A stretch of DNA of 6,983 bases from Rhodospirillales bacterium (GCA_013205335.1 JABMNB010000520.1:1-6983); one strand, 5' to 3'. Positions 1 through 6,174 are shown, numbered from the stretch's first letter. Made by a program: numbers and translations. Notes: a model not told the origin generated them from the letters alone.

Positions 1-1150
1 GGCCGACCAGTACGATGACGGCGGCTTCTCGGGCGGTACGCTGGAGCGGCCGGCGCTGCGGCGGTTGATGGCCGATATCGAGGCGGGCCGGGTCGATGTG
101 GTGGTCGTCTACAAGATCGATCGCCTCAGCCGCTCCCTGATGGACTTCGCCCGGCTGGTCGAGGTGTTCGACCGACATGGCGTCACCTTCGTGTCCGTCA
201 CCCAGTCCTTCAACACGACCACCAGCATGGGCCGGTTGACCCTGAACGTGCTGCTGTCCTTTGCCCAGTTCGAGCGCGAGGTCATCGGTGAGCGCATTCG
301 CGACAAGGTCGCTGCCTCGCGCCGGCGCGGCATGTGGATGGGTGGGTTCGTGCCCATGGGCTACCGGGTCGAGAACCGAAAGCTGGTGATCCACGAACTC
401 GAGGCGGCGGTCATCCGGAAGATCTTCGAGCGGTTCCTCAAGGTCGGCTCTGCGACGGTGCTCGCCCGGCAGCTCAAGGTGGAGGACGTCCGTAGCCACC
501 GCGGGCGCGTCATCGATAAGGGCAGTCTCTACCGGATCCTGCGCAACCGCGTGTATATCGGCCTCGCCGTTCACAAGGGTGCTGCTTATGCCGGCGAGCA
601 TGCACCGATCATCAGCCAGGCCCTCTGGGACAAGGTGCGGTCGATCCTGCAGGAGAGCCCCCGGGTCCGGGGCAGCCGGGCTCGGGCCGCTACTCCCGCA
701 CTCCTCAAGGGGCTGCTGTTCGGCCCTACAGGCCGCGCCATGAGCCCGACGCACACCCGCAAGCACGGCAAGCTCTATCGCTACTATGTCTGCCAGGCCG
801 CCCTGAAGGGCGAGGTTCAGCCTTCCCCCATCCGGCGGGTCTCGGCGGCCGCCATCGAGGCCGCAGTCATCGACCAGCTGCGCGCCCTGCTGCGCACCCC
901 TGAAATCGTGATGGCGACCTGGCGGGCTGCCGAGCCCCAAGCCGACGGACTGTCGGAAGGACTGGTGCGAGAGGCTCTGGAGCGGCTCGATCCACTCTGG
1001 GAGGAGCTCTTCCCCGCCGAGCAGGCCCGCATCGTCCAGCTGCTGGTCCAGCGGATCGACCTCAAGCCCGACGGGCTCGAGCTGCGGCTGCGGACGCAGG
1101 GTCTCGGACACATGGTTCAGCAGCTCGGGGACCTGCGGAGGGCTGCCTGA
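1..1150 (+). CDS. Large serine recombinase / DNA invertase-like integrase (5' partial)
   Basis: This is a site-specific recombinase of the serine resolvase/invertase superfamily with a long C-terminal region. The frame is open from base 2, so the gene begins upstream; the first Met or TTG codons inside the window (65, 68) are internal. The missing N-terminus should carry the nucleophilic serine. Visible resolvase-domain motifs are YDDGGFSGGTLERPAL (base 11 on), YKIDRLSRS with the conserved arginines (about 110-136), and the long helix with SFAQFEREVIGERI. A 'recombinase' domain starts near MWMGGFVPMGY. A zinc-ribbon-like segment, LLFGPTGRAMSPTHTRK, follows at about 713-763 but lacks the usual CxxC cysteines. 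The C-terminus DPLWEELFPAEQ...QRIDLKPDGLE is typical of the family. The stop TGA overlaps the next start by one base, implying co-transcription. Such enzymes integrate, excise or invert phage and island DNA. The family call is secure; the specific element and target are unknown. Confidence 0.93.
   Translation, partial: ADQYDDGGFSGGTLERPALRRLMADIEAGRVDVVVVYKIDRLSRSLMDFARLVEVFDRHGVTFVSVTQSFNTTTSMGRLTLNVLLSFAQFEREVIGERIRDKVAASRRRGMWMGGFVPMGYRVENRKLVIHELEAAVIRKIFERFLKVGSATVLARQLKVEDVRSHRGRVIDKGSLYRILRNRVYIGLAVHKGAAYAGEHAPIISQALWDKVRSILQESPRVRGSRARAATPALLKGLLFGPTGRAMSPTHTRKHGKLYRYYVCQAALKGEVQPSPIRRVSAAAIEAAVIDQLRALLRTPEIVMATWRAAEPQADGLSEGLVREALERLDPLWEELFPAEQARIVQLLVQRIDLKPDGLELRLRTQGLGHMVQQLGDLRRAA
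1137..1142 (+). promoter_or_regulatory. Ribosome binding site for the HTH gene
   Basis: GGAGGG lies inside the end of the recombinase gene, 7 bases before the ATG at 1150. It supports that start and independent ribosome loading despite the one-base overlap with the recombinase stop. Confidence 0.7.
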
Positions 1151-1548
1151 TGCCGCGGCAAGAACCCGCCGTCGTCACCATCAAGGTGCCCTTCGCCGTG
1201 CGCAAGCGCGGCGGTCGGAAGCTGGTCCTGGCGCCGGACGGTGCGCCCATGCCGCCCGCGGCGCCGTATATCGACAGTACCCTGGTCAAGGCCGTCGCCC
1301 GCGCGTTCCGGTGGCAGAAAATGCTGGAGACCGGTCGGTACGCGACGATCAAGGAGATCGCCAAGGCGGAGAAGATCAACCCGTCTTACGTGAGCCGAGT
1401 GCTACGGCTGACGCTGCTGGCGCCGGCGACGGTGGAGGCGATCCTAAATGGGCGCGCCACTACGGGGCCGACGCTGGCGGAGGCGATGGGGCCGTTCCCC
1501 GTCGCTTGGTCGGAGCAACGAAATGCTAGAGCGCACCCCGCTGAGTGA
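1150..1548 (+). CDS. Recombinase-associated helix-turn-helix protein
   Basis: This 132-residue protein has a basic N-terminal part (VPFAVRKRGGRKLVLAP, residues 13-29). A predicted helical region follows (residues 42-60, DSTLVKAVARAFRWQKMLE), then a helix-turn-helix at about residues 66-99 (IKEIAKAEKINPSYVSRVLR as the core). The layout resembles the ParB/sigma-like HTH of small proteins often annotated as hypothetical or phage-related next to large serine recombinases. The ATG at 1150 shares its A with the recombinase TGA and has a good ribosome site, so the two genes form an operon. A role as DNA-binding partner or recombination directionality factor is inferred from position only. The segment PFPVAWSEQ near the C-terminus looks like a natural family end, so the gene appears intact. 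No catalytic motif is seen. Confidence 0.82.
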   Translation: MPRQEPAVVTIKVPFAVRKRGGRKLVLAPDGAPMPPAAPYIDSTLVKAVARAFRWQKMLETGRYATIKEIAKAEKINPSYVSRVLRLTLLAPATVEAILNGRATTGPTLAEAMGPFPVAWSEQRNARAHPAE

Positions 1549-1643
1549 AAAGCGAAAGGGTAGTCTGCTCACCACAGGCATCACGGTCGCCGGCGTTCTG
1601 GCGCACACATTTCACGTGGTCCACGCGGCGAGTCCATTTATGG
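1549..1643. other. Intergenic gap between recombinase module and toxin-antitoxin operon
   Basis: No established gene is seen here. The stretch contains the hyphenated palindrome CGTGG-T-CCACG at 1615-1625 and most of a possible 44-codon reading frame (1523-1657, see findings). No stem followed by a T-run is visible, so no intrinsic terminator can be called after the HTH gene. Base composition becomes less GC-rich through this stretch, consistent with a junction between two modules. Confidence 0.5.
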
Positions 1644-1671
1644 TTGACATGTCCTGATTTGGACTTACGTT
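1644..1671 (+). promoter_or_regulatory. Candidate sigma-70 promoter of the toxin-antitoxin operon
   Basis: A perfect -35 hexamer TTGACA lies at 1644-1649. The best-spaced -10 is TACGTT at 1666-1671 (16-base spacer, three of six consensus matches); TTAATG at 1670-1675 is an alternative with a less favourable spacing. A start around 1678 would give a leader of about 18 bases that just includes the ribosome site at 1684. The strong -35 with a weak -10 and operator-like repeats in the spacer would suit an autoregulated antitoxin promoter. Confidence 0.45.
1651..1664. promoter_or_regulatory. Candidate operator (GTCC-N6-GGAC)
   Basis: The hyphenated palindrome GTCCTGATTTGGAC falls between the candidate -35 and -10 elements. 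Further half-sites lie upstream: GTCCA at 1619-1623 and AGTCCA at 1631-1636, the latter being the exact reverse complement of TGGACT at 1660-1665. Xre-type antitoxins commonly repress their own promoters by binding inverted repeats in this position. That this is the site used here is inference. Confidence 0.35.
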
Positions 1672-1683
1672 AATGCTCCTAAC

Positions 1684-1688
1684 GGAGA
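1684..1688 (+). promoter_or_regulatory. Ribosome binding site for the antitoxin gene
   Basis: GGAGA ends 7 bases before the ATG at 1696 and supports that start. A CTCC at 1676-1679 could pair with its GGAG across a 4-base loop, but a 4-bp stem is weak. Confidence 0.65.
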
Positions 1689-1695
1689 CCCAATC

Positions 1696-2223
1696 ATGGA
1701 GCAAACCCCCTTCGCTTCAGCACTACAGACGGCATCATCGCCCTTCTCTCTGGACGCTTCGCGGTTCGGGTCTGCAAACCGACGTCGCCTTAGCGGCCCC
1801 GGGATGCGGACGTTTCTCGCCATTGCCGACCTGTGGGAGCTATCAGAAGAAGAGCGCCTGCTATTACTAGGCATGCCCTCACGTTCGACCTACTACGGCT
1901 GGGTTAAGGCCGCACGCGGACATACAGACATTACCCTCCCTGCCGATACACTGGTCCGCATCTCGGCAGTCCTTGGCATCCACAAGGCGCTGCTCATCCT
2001 TTTTTCGACGGAGCGCGAAGGCATCGAGTGGCTACGCGGCCCCCACCACGCCCTCCCATTCGCGGGGCAGCCGCCGATCGCTCTCATCGTCAGCGGCTCC
2101 CAGGACGGCATCATGGCTGTGCGCCGTTTTCTGGATGCTGCCCGCGGAGGCCTGTTCATGCCGCCAAACGCTGCCGACCATGAGACGCCACCGATGACCG
2201 ATGAGGACATTGTTTTCGTGTGA
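1696..2223 (+). CDS. Xre/MbcA/ParS-family antitoxin (DUF2384)
   Basis: This 175-residue protein is the predicted antitoxin of a RES-Xre toxin-antitoxin pair. It should bind and neutralise the RES toxin encoded immediately downstream and repress the shared promoter. An N-terminal Xre-like helical DNA-binding region covers about residues 34-72, including LWELSEEERLLLLGMPSRST and YYGWVKA. The C-terminal DUF2384 toxin-binding domain covers about residues 84-152: LVRISAVLGIHKALLILF, EWLRGPH, PFAGQPPIALIVSG and VRRFLDAARGG are all hallmarks. An acidic tail (about 161-175) follows the usual family end. The ATG at 1696 has a good ribosome site. The gene's TGA overlaps the toxin GTG by four bases. A run of rare leucine codons (CTG CTA TTA CTA near 1858-1869) differs from the GC-rich neighbours and fits horizontal acquisition. 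Confidence 0.92.
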   Translation: MEQTPFASALQTASSPFSLDASRFGSANRRRLSGPGMRTFLAIADLWELSEEERLLLLGMPSRSTYYGWVKAARGHTDITLPADTLVRISAVLGIHKALLILFSTEREGIEWLRGPHHALPFAGQPPIALIVSGSQDGIMAVRRFLDAARGGLFMPPNAADHETPPMTDEDIVFV

Positions 2224-2906
2224 TCAGCCAACATGCCGCCGAGGCGCCATTCCCAACATGGCGCCTCATTCCCTCGCGCTTCCCGCCAATCGGTGCTTTC
2301 GACACTGTCACCACCGCCTCTGACCTTCAGGCGGTGATGGAACTCGAAGGCTGGACGAACGATAGGCTCGTGTCGGAGCGCCTGGCCCGCCTCCCCCAAT
2401 CTGAGTGGGTCTTCGGCGTACCCAATGCCAGCATCGTCATGGCTGCCTTCCTCCATGCAGCCCCCGATGGCCATCGTTTCAGCGGTCCGCATCTTGGCGC
2501 CTGGTATGCAGCAATATCCATCAGCACTGCTGTTGCCGAAGTGGCGCACCATCTCCGCAGAGAGATGGTAGCACGCGGTCGCGACGAGGCTCGTCGGACG
2601 TTCCGCTGCTATTCGTCTCGACTCATAGGCGAAGACTTCGTCGATCTACGTGGACAGCGGAAGACCTGGCCGGACCTTTATGATAGATCGTCATACTTAG
2701 CCTCACAAAAATTCGGCGAGGCAACTCATGCCGCCGGCCACGCAGGCATCCTGTACGATAGCCTGCGGCACCGCGACGGCATCAATGTCGTGGCCTATCG
2801 ACCTCGACAGATTGTCGAAGTCACGCAAGCGGATCATTACGACCTGATCGTTCCTCTCCGAGGTCGCATTGTTGTCCGGCGCCTGAACGATCCAGTGATC
2901 TCGTGA
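2220..2906 (+). CDS. RES-domain toxin (NAD+-consuming)
   Basis: This 228-residue protein is the predicted toxin of the RES-Xre pair. Characterised RES toxins have an ADP-ribosyltransferase-like fold and degrade NAD+ in the cytoplasm, stopping growth. The expected active-site pattern is present: R86 (HRFSG), Y96 (GAWYAA), E107 (AVAEVAHH) and S181 (LYDSLRHRDG). As I recall it, the R-Y-E spacing matches that of characterised RES toxins. R86 lies well inside the protein, so there is an N-terminal extension of roughly 50 residues compared with compact RES toxins; it includes WRLIPSRFPPIGAFD (14-28). The GTG at 2220 overlaps the antitoxin TGA (GTGA); no in-frame ATG lies nearby, and a possible ribosome site GAGGA sits 12 bases upstream. 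Translation is probably coupled to the antitoxin. A strong stem-loop lies at codons 8-16. The gene looks intact and likely functional. Confidence 0.9.
   Translation: MISQHAAEAPFPTWRLIPSRFPPIGAFDTVTTASDLQAVMELEGWTNDRLVSERLARLPQSEWVFGVPNASIVMAAFLHAAPDGHRFSGPHLGAWYAAISISTAVAEVAHHLRREMVARGRDEARRTFRCYSSRLIGEDFVDLRGQRKTWPDLYDRSSYLASQKFGEATHAAGHAGILYDSLRHRDGINVVAYRPRQIVEVTQADHYDLIVPLRGRIVVRRLNDPVIS
2241..2267. repeat. Perfect 10-bp inverted repeat near the toxin start
   Basis: GAGGCGCCAT (2241-2250) and ATGGCGCCTC (2258-2267) are exact reverse complements separated by the 7-base loop TCCCAAC. The stem begins 21 bases after the first base of the toxin GTG and encodes residues 8-16 of the toxin. No T-run follows, so it is not a standard intrinsic terminator. 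It could fold in mRNA to tune toxin translation or stability, or act as a DNA site for a dimeric regulator. Confidence 0.8.
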
Positions 2907-3601
2907 CTCGCCTTCAGGTACACCCTCACTGCCTTATGTTCTTCATCGACGAGACCGGCCACGAAAACATGTGTGATCCAAATTATCCGGTCTTTGGGTT
3001 CGGCGGCTGCGCCATACCCGCCGCGGCTATGGACGAGCACCTGCGACAACCATGGCGAAAGCTTAAGGATGATTTTTTCCTGGGCGCAGATACTCCGCTG
3101 CATGCTGCAGACTTGCGAGATCCTACTTCACAACAGTTGAGCGCTTTGAATCAGTTCTTCAGGGAAGGTAAGTTTGGCCGATTCGCTGTCACAATGACAT
3201 GCAGAACGCAGCTGCCACCCCAAACGGTTCCCCTTGAAGTCATTCCAGGCGCACTGCGAAAGCGATGGGCAGAGCTTGCCTCTCACGTCCGCCCGACGCC
3301 GGTCGAGGTGGCGCTCATCCATGAAGCCTCGGAGCGGGGCGACCCACTCCTCCAAAAATACTTCGGCCCTACATCGATCGAAGTCAACGGGTCGCCGCTC
3401 AAGGTTCATCATGGTCTGATGCCAAAATCCGCGACTGAAGCCTTAGAGGTCGCAGACTTTATCGTTCAGGCTGCAGGTGGCCAGGCGATGACGAAAGTCA
3501 AAGGACGCGCCGGCTTCCGCAAGGATTTCCGGAGCATCTTTCACGTGAACCCGCTTCTAACCAGCTTCTTCAACATCGACTCGGCCACCTACGATAAGTA
3601 G
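2903..3601 (+). CDS. DUF3800 domain protein, third gene of the toxin-antitoxin operon
   Basis: This 232-residue protein belongs to the DUF3800 family, whose members are predicted to have an RNase H-like fold but lack a well-established biochemical role. Visible hallmarks are the first acidic strand FFIDETGHE (residues 13-21; D16, E17), the following GFGGCAIP segment (32-39), LHAADLR (66-72), acidic residues E141 and E144 in a helix, and the C-terminal helix EALEVADFIVQAAGGQ (179-194) with D185. D16, one of the helix glutamates and D185 are plausible metal ligands. The chosen GTG at 2903 overlaps the toxin TGA (GTGA), repeating the junction between antitoxin and toxin. An ATG at 2936, just before FFIDET, is an alternative. 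Codon use matches the two upstream genes. It may be an accessory effector, modulator or independent defence nuclease; this is inference from position. Confidence 0.82.
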   Translation: MTRLQVHPHCLMFFIDETGHENMCDPNYPVFGFGGCAIPAAAMDEHLRQPWRKLKDDFFLGADTPLHAADLRDPTSQQLSALNQFFREGKFGRFAVTMTCRTQLPPQTVPLEVIPGALRKRWAELASHVRPTPVEVALIHEASERGDPLLQKYFGPTSIEVNGSPLKVHHGLMPKSATEALEVADFIVQAAGGQAMTKVKGRAGFRKDFRSIFHVNPLLTSFFNIDSATYDK

Positions 3602-3717
3602 TGATATCAAGCTGAGTGCACTCTTGGGATAATCGCAGCAAGGGACAGCCTCGGAATGACGAACTCTTACGAGGCGCCCCAGATTAACTTCCCTCCATGC
3701 GCGGTCCGTTGGATACA
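3602..3717. other. Intergenic region upstream of hsdR
   Basis: This 116-base gap separates the toxin operon from the restriction operon. It contains a 10-bp perfect palindrome GAGTGCACTC (3614-3623), a GATAAT -10-like hexamer (3628-3633) without a convincing -35, a 6-bp inverted repeat GCCTCG/CGAGGC (3648-3653 and 3670-3675), and the start of a 26-codon reading frame (3656-3736) that runs into hsdR. The hsdR promoter probably lies here but cannot be assigned. Confidence 0.5.
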
Positions 3718-6171
3718 ATGGATAAAAAGGCCCTAAGCGAACGCGACATCTGCACGAAGTTCATCACGCCAGCCCTGCGCAACGCTGGCTGGGACGAGCT
3801 GCTGCAGATCCGCGAAGAAGTGAGCTTCACCAAGGGCCGTATCATCGTGCGCGGGAAGCTGGTCAGCCGCGGCCAGGCCAAGCGCGCCGATTACATCTTG
3901 TACATCAAGCCTAATATCCCTCTGGCGCTGATCGAGGCCAAGGACAACTCCCACAGCGTCGGCGACGGCATGCAGCAGGGACTGGAATATGCGGCCACGC
4001 TGGACATTCCGTTCGTATTCTCGTCGAACGGCGACGGCTTTGTATTCCACGATCGCACCGGGAAGAGCGCTTCGCTCGAGACATCGCTAGGGCTGGACGC
4101 GTTCCCCTCACCCGTCGACCTCTGGGCGCGGTATCGCACCTGGAAGGGCCTCGATGCCGAGGCAGAGAAGATCGTCCTGCAGGACTACTACGATGATGGA
4201 AGCGGAAAGGCGCCCCGCTACTATCAGGTCAATGCGGTCAACGCCGCCATGGAAGCGATCGCCAAAGGCCAGAACCGCATCCTCTTGGTGATGGCGACCG
4301 GCACGGGAAAGACCTACACCGCGTTCCAGATCATCTGGCGGCTGTGGAAGGCGGGCCGCAAGAAGCGGATCCTGTTCCTGGCCGATCGCAACGTCCTGAT
4401 CGACCAGACCATGGTCAACGACTTCCGTCCGTTCGGCGGCGTCATGGCCAAGCTGAGCGCCCGGTCCGGGACAATCGAGAAGGCAGATGGCACGCGAACC
4501 GAGCTGACGACGGCCATCGACACGGAGCGTCAGGTCAACAAGTCCTACGAAATCTATCTTGGCCTCTACCAGGCCATCACCGGCCCGGAGGAACGGCAGA
4601 AGCTATTCCGCGAATTCTCGCCAGGCTTTTTCGACCTCATCGTAATCGACGAGTGTCATCGTGGCAGCGCTGCCGAGGACGCCGCGTGGCGGGAAATCCT
4701 CGACCACTTTTCGGCGGCCACCCAGATCGGGCTAACGGCAACCCCCAAGGAGACGAAGTACGTCTCGAACATCGCCTACTTCGGCGATCCCGTATTCTCC
4801 TACTCCCTCAAGCAGGGCATCCGGGACGGCTTCCTGGCTCCCTACAAGGTGGTGAAGGTTCACATAGACCGCGACGTCGGAGGTTACCGGCCGGAGAAGG
4901 GCCAGGTCGACCGTGATGGGGAGGAAGTCGAAGACCGCATCTACAACGTCAAGGACTTCGACCGGACCTTGGTCCTCGACGACCGTACGAAACTTGTCGC
5001 CCAAAAGATCACCGCGTTTCTCAAAGAGACTGGCGACCGCTTTCAGAAGACCATCGTGTTCTGCGTCGACCAGGAGCATGCCGCCCGGATGCGCCAAGCA
5101 CTAATCAACGAGAACGCAGACCTCGTCGCCGAGAACCACCGTTACGTCATGCGCATCACCGGCAATGATAAAGAGGGCCAAGAGCAGCTCGGCAACTTTA
5201 TCGATCCGGAGGCCAAGTACCCGGTACTCGTTACGACTTCTCGCCTTCTCTCGACGGGCGTCGACGCCCAGACCTGCCGGCTGATCGTGCTAGACCGCGA
5301 GGTCGGCTCGATGACTGAATTCAAGCAGATCGTCGGTCGCGGCACCCGCGTCCACGAGGACACCAAAAAGTTCTATTTCTCGGTGATCGACTTCCGCGGC
5401 GCCACCAGCCACTTTGCCGACCCCGACTTCGATGGCGAGCCGGTCCAGATCTACGAACCAGGCCCGGACGACACTGTCGCCCCGCCAGATGACGTCCCGC
5501 CGCCCAATGATAGCGACGACGCCTCGCCCGGCGAGCCCAGCGACGGCGAGACCATTGTCGATGGCCCACCCGACATTACCATTCCCCCTGGTGACGGAGA
5601 GCCCCGCAAGAAGATCTACGTCGATGGGGTCGGCGCCACCATCGTCGCCGAGCGTGTCGAGTATCTCGACGAGAACGGGAAGTTGGTCACCGAGAGCCTC
5701 CGGGATTTCACGAAGGCGGCCTTGCGCAAGCGCTTTGCCAGCCTCGACGACTTCCTGAAGCGCTGGAAGGCCGCCGAGCGGAAGCAGGCAATTCTCGATG
5801 AACTGGCCGCCGAGGGCCTTCCTCTCGATCCCATCGCAGACGAACTGGGTAAAGACCTCGACCCCTTCGACCTCATCTGCCATGTCGCCTTCGATCGTAA
5901 GCCACTGACGCGCCGCGAACGGGCCGACAACGTCAAGAAGCGGGACGTCTTCACCCGGTACGGCGGGCAGGCCCGAGCCGTGCTCGATGCGTTGCTCGCC
6001 AAATATGCCGACGAGGGCGTCCTCAATCTCGACGATGCCAACGTGCTGAAGATCACGCCTTTCACCGCCATGGGCACGCCCGTGCAGTTGATACGGGCCT
6101 TCGGCGACCGCCAGGGCTTCGAGCAGGCGGTGCGAGAGATGCAGACCGCGCTGTACCAGGAGAGCGCCTAG
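3718..6171 (+). CDS. hsdR: Type I restriction endonuclease subunit R (HsdR)
   Basis: HsdR is the ATP-dependent DNA translocase and nuclease of type I restriction-modification, acting with HsdM and HsdS on unmodified DNA. The 817-residue protein has, in order: an N-terminal PD-(D/E)xK nuclease (ADY D58, then LIEAK with E73 and K75; QQGLEYA follows); helicase motif I ATGTGKT (193-199); the DECH box (311-314); motif III LTATP (339-343); motif VI QIVGRGTR (537-544); an acidic, proline-rich linker (about 583-629); and an EcoEI-type HsdR C-terminal domain to the end. All catalytic motifs look intact. I chose the ATG at 3718 because MDKKALSERDICTKF is the usual family N-terminus. An in-frame ATG at 3697 would add seven residues, and an in-frame TAA at 3685 excludes earlier starts. 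Neither start has a clear ribosome site. It heads an operon with the next gene and hsdM. Confidence 0.95.
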   Translation: MDKKALSERDICTKFITPALRNAGWDELLQIREEVSFTKGRIIVRGKLVSRGQAKRADYILYIKPNIPLALIEAKDNSHSVGDGMQQGLEYAATLDIPFVFSSNGDGFVFHDRTGKSASLETSLGLDAFPSPVDLWARYRTWKGLDAEAEKIVLQDYYDDGSGKAPRYYQVNAVNAAMEAIAKGQNRILLVMATGTGKTYTAFQIIWRLWKAGRKKRILFLADRNVLIDQTMVNDFRPFGGVMAKLSARSGTIEKADGTRTELTTAIDTERQVNKSYEIYLGLYQAITGPEERQKLFREFSPGFFDLIVIDECHRGSAAEDAAWREILDHFSAATQIGLTATPKETKYVSNIAYFGDPVFSYSLKQGIRDGFLAPYKVVKVHIDRDVGGYRPEKGQVDRDGEEVEDRIYNVKDFDRTLVLDDRTKLVAQKITAFLKETGDRFQKTIVFCVDQEHAARMRQALINENADLVAENHRYVMRITGNDKEGQEQLGNFIDPEAKYPVLVTTSRLLSTGVDAQTCRLIVLDREVGSMTEFKQIVGRGTRVHEDTKKFYFSVIDFRGATSHFADPDFDGEPVQIYEPGPDDTVAPPDDVPPPNDSDDASPGEPSDGETIVDGPPDITIPPGDGEPRKKIYVDGVGATIVAERVEYLDENGKLVTESLRDFTKAALRKRFASLDDFLKRWKAAERKQAILDELAAEGLPLDPIADELGKDLDPFDLICHVAFDRKPLTRRERADNVKKRDVFTRYGGQARAVLDALLAKYADEGVLNLDDANVLKITPFTAMGTPVQLIRAFGDRQGFEQAVREMQTALYQESA
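6158..6163 (+). promoter_or_regulatory. Ribosome binding site for the gene after hsdR
   Basis: AGGAGA lies at the end of hsdR, 11 bases before the ATG at 6175. The spacing is slightly long but it is the only good candidate and supports that start. Confidence 0.5.
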
Positions 6172-6174
6172 CCC

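Noticed and set aside
2000..2005. T6 run in the antitoxin gene (and another at 3073-3078 in the DUF3800 gene) as possible phase-variation or frameshift sites
   Set aside because: Six bases is short for slippage control, no stop-overlap or stimulator is evident, and a frame change would only truncate the proteins.
1893..2552. A 219-codon minus-strand frame across the antitoxin-toxin junction
   Set aside because: The plus strand carries two well-supported genes with family hallmarks here; the antisense product has no recognisable features.
3614..3623. Perfect 10-bp palindrome GAGTGCACTC after the DUF3800 gene
   Set aside because: Several unspaced 10-bp palindromes are expected by chance in a window of this size, and nothing else marks it as an operator or terminator.
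1549..3717. Direct repeats flanking the toxin-antitoxin cassette
   Set aside because: By eye I found only trivial matches (such as CTTACG near 1664 and 3667), too short to be an attachment site or target duplication.
4344..4916. A 190-codon plus-strand frame inside hsdR
   Set aside because: It overlaps the helicase motifs of hsdR in another frame and encodes an arginine- and glycine-rich shadow product typical of GC-rich DNA.
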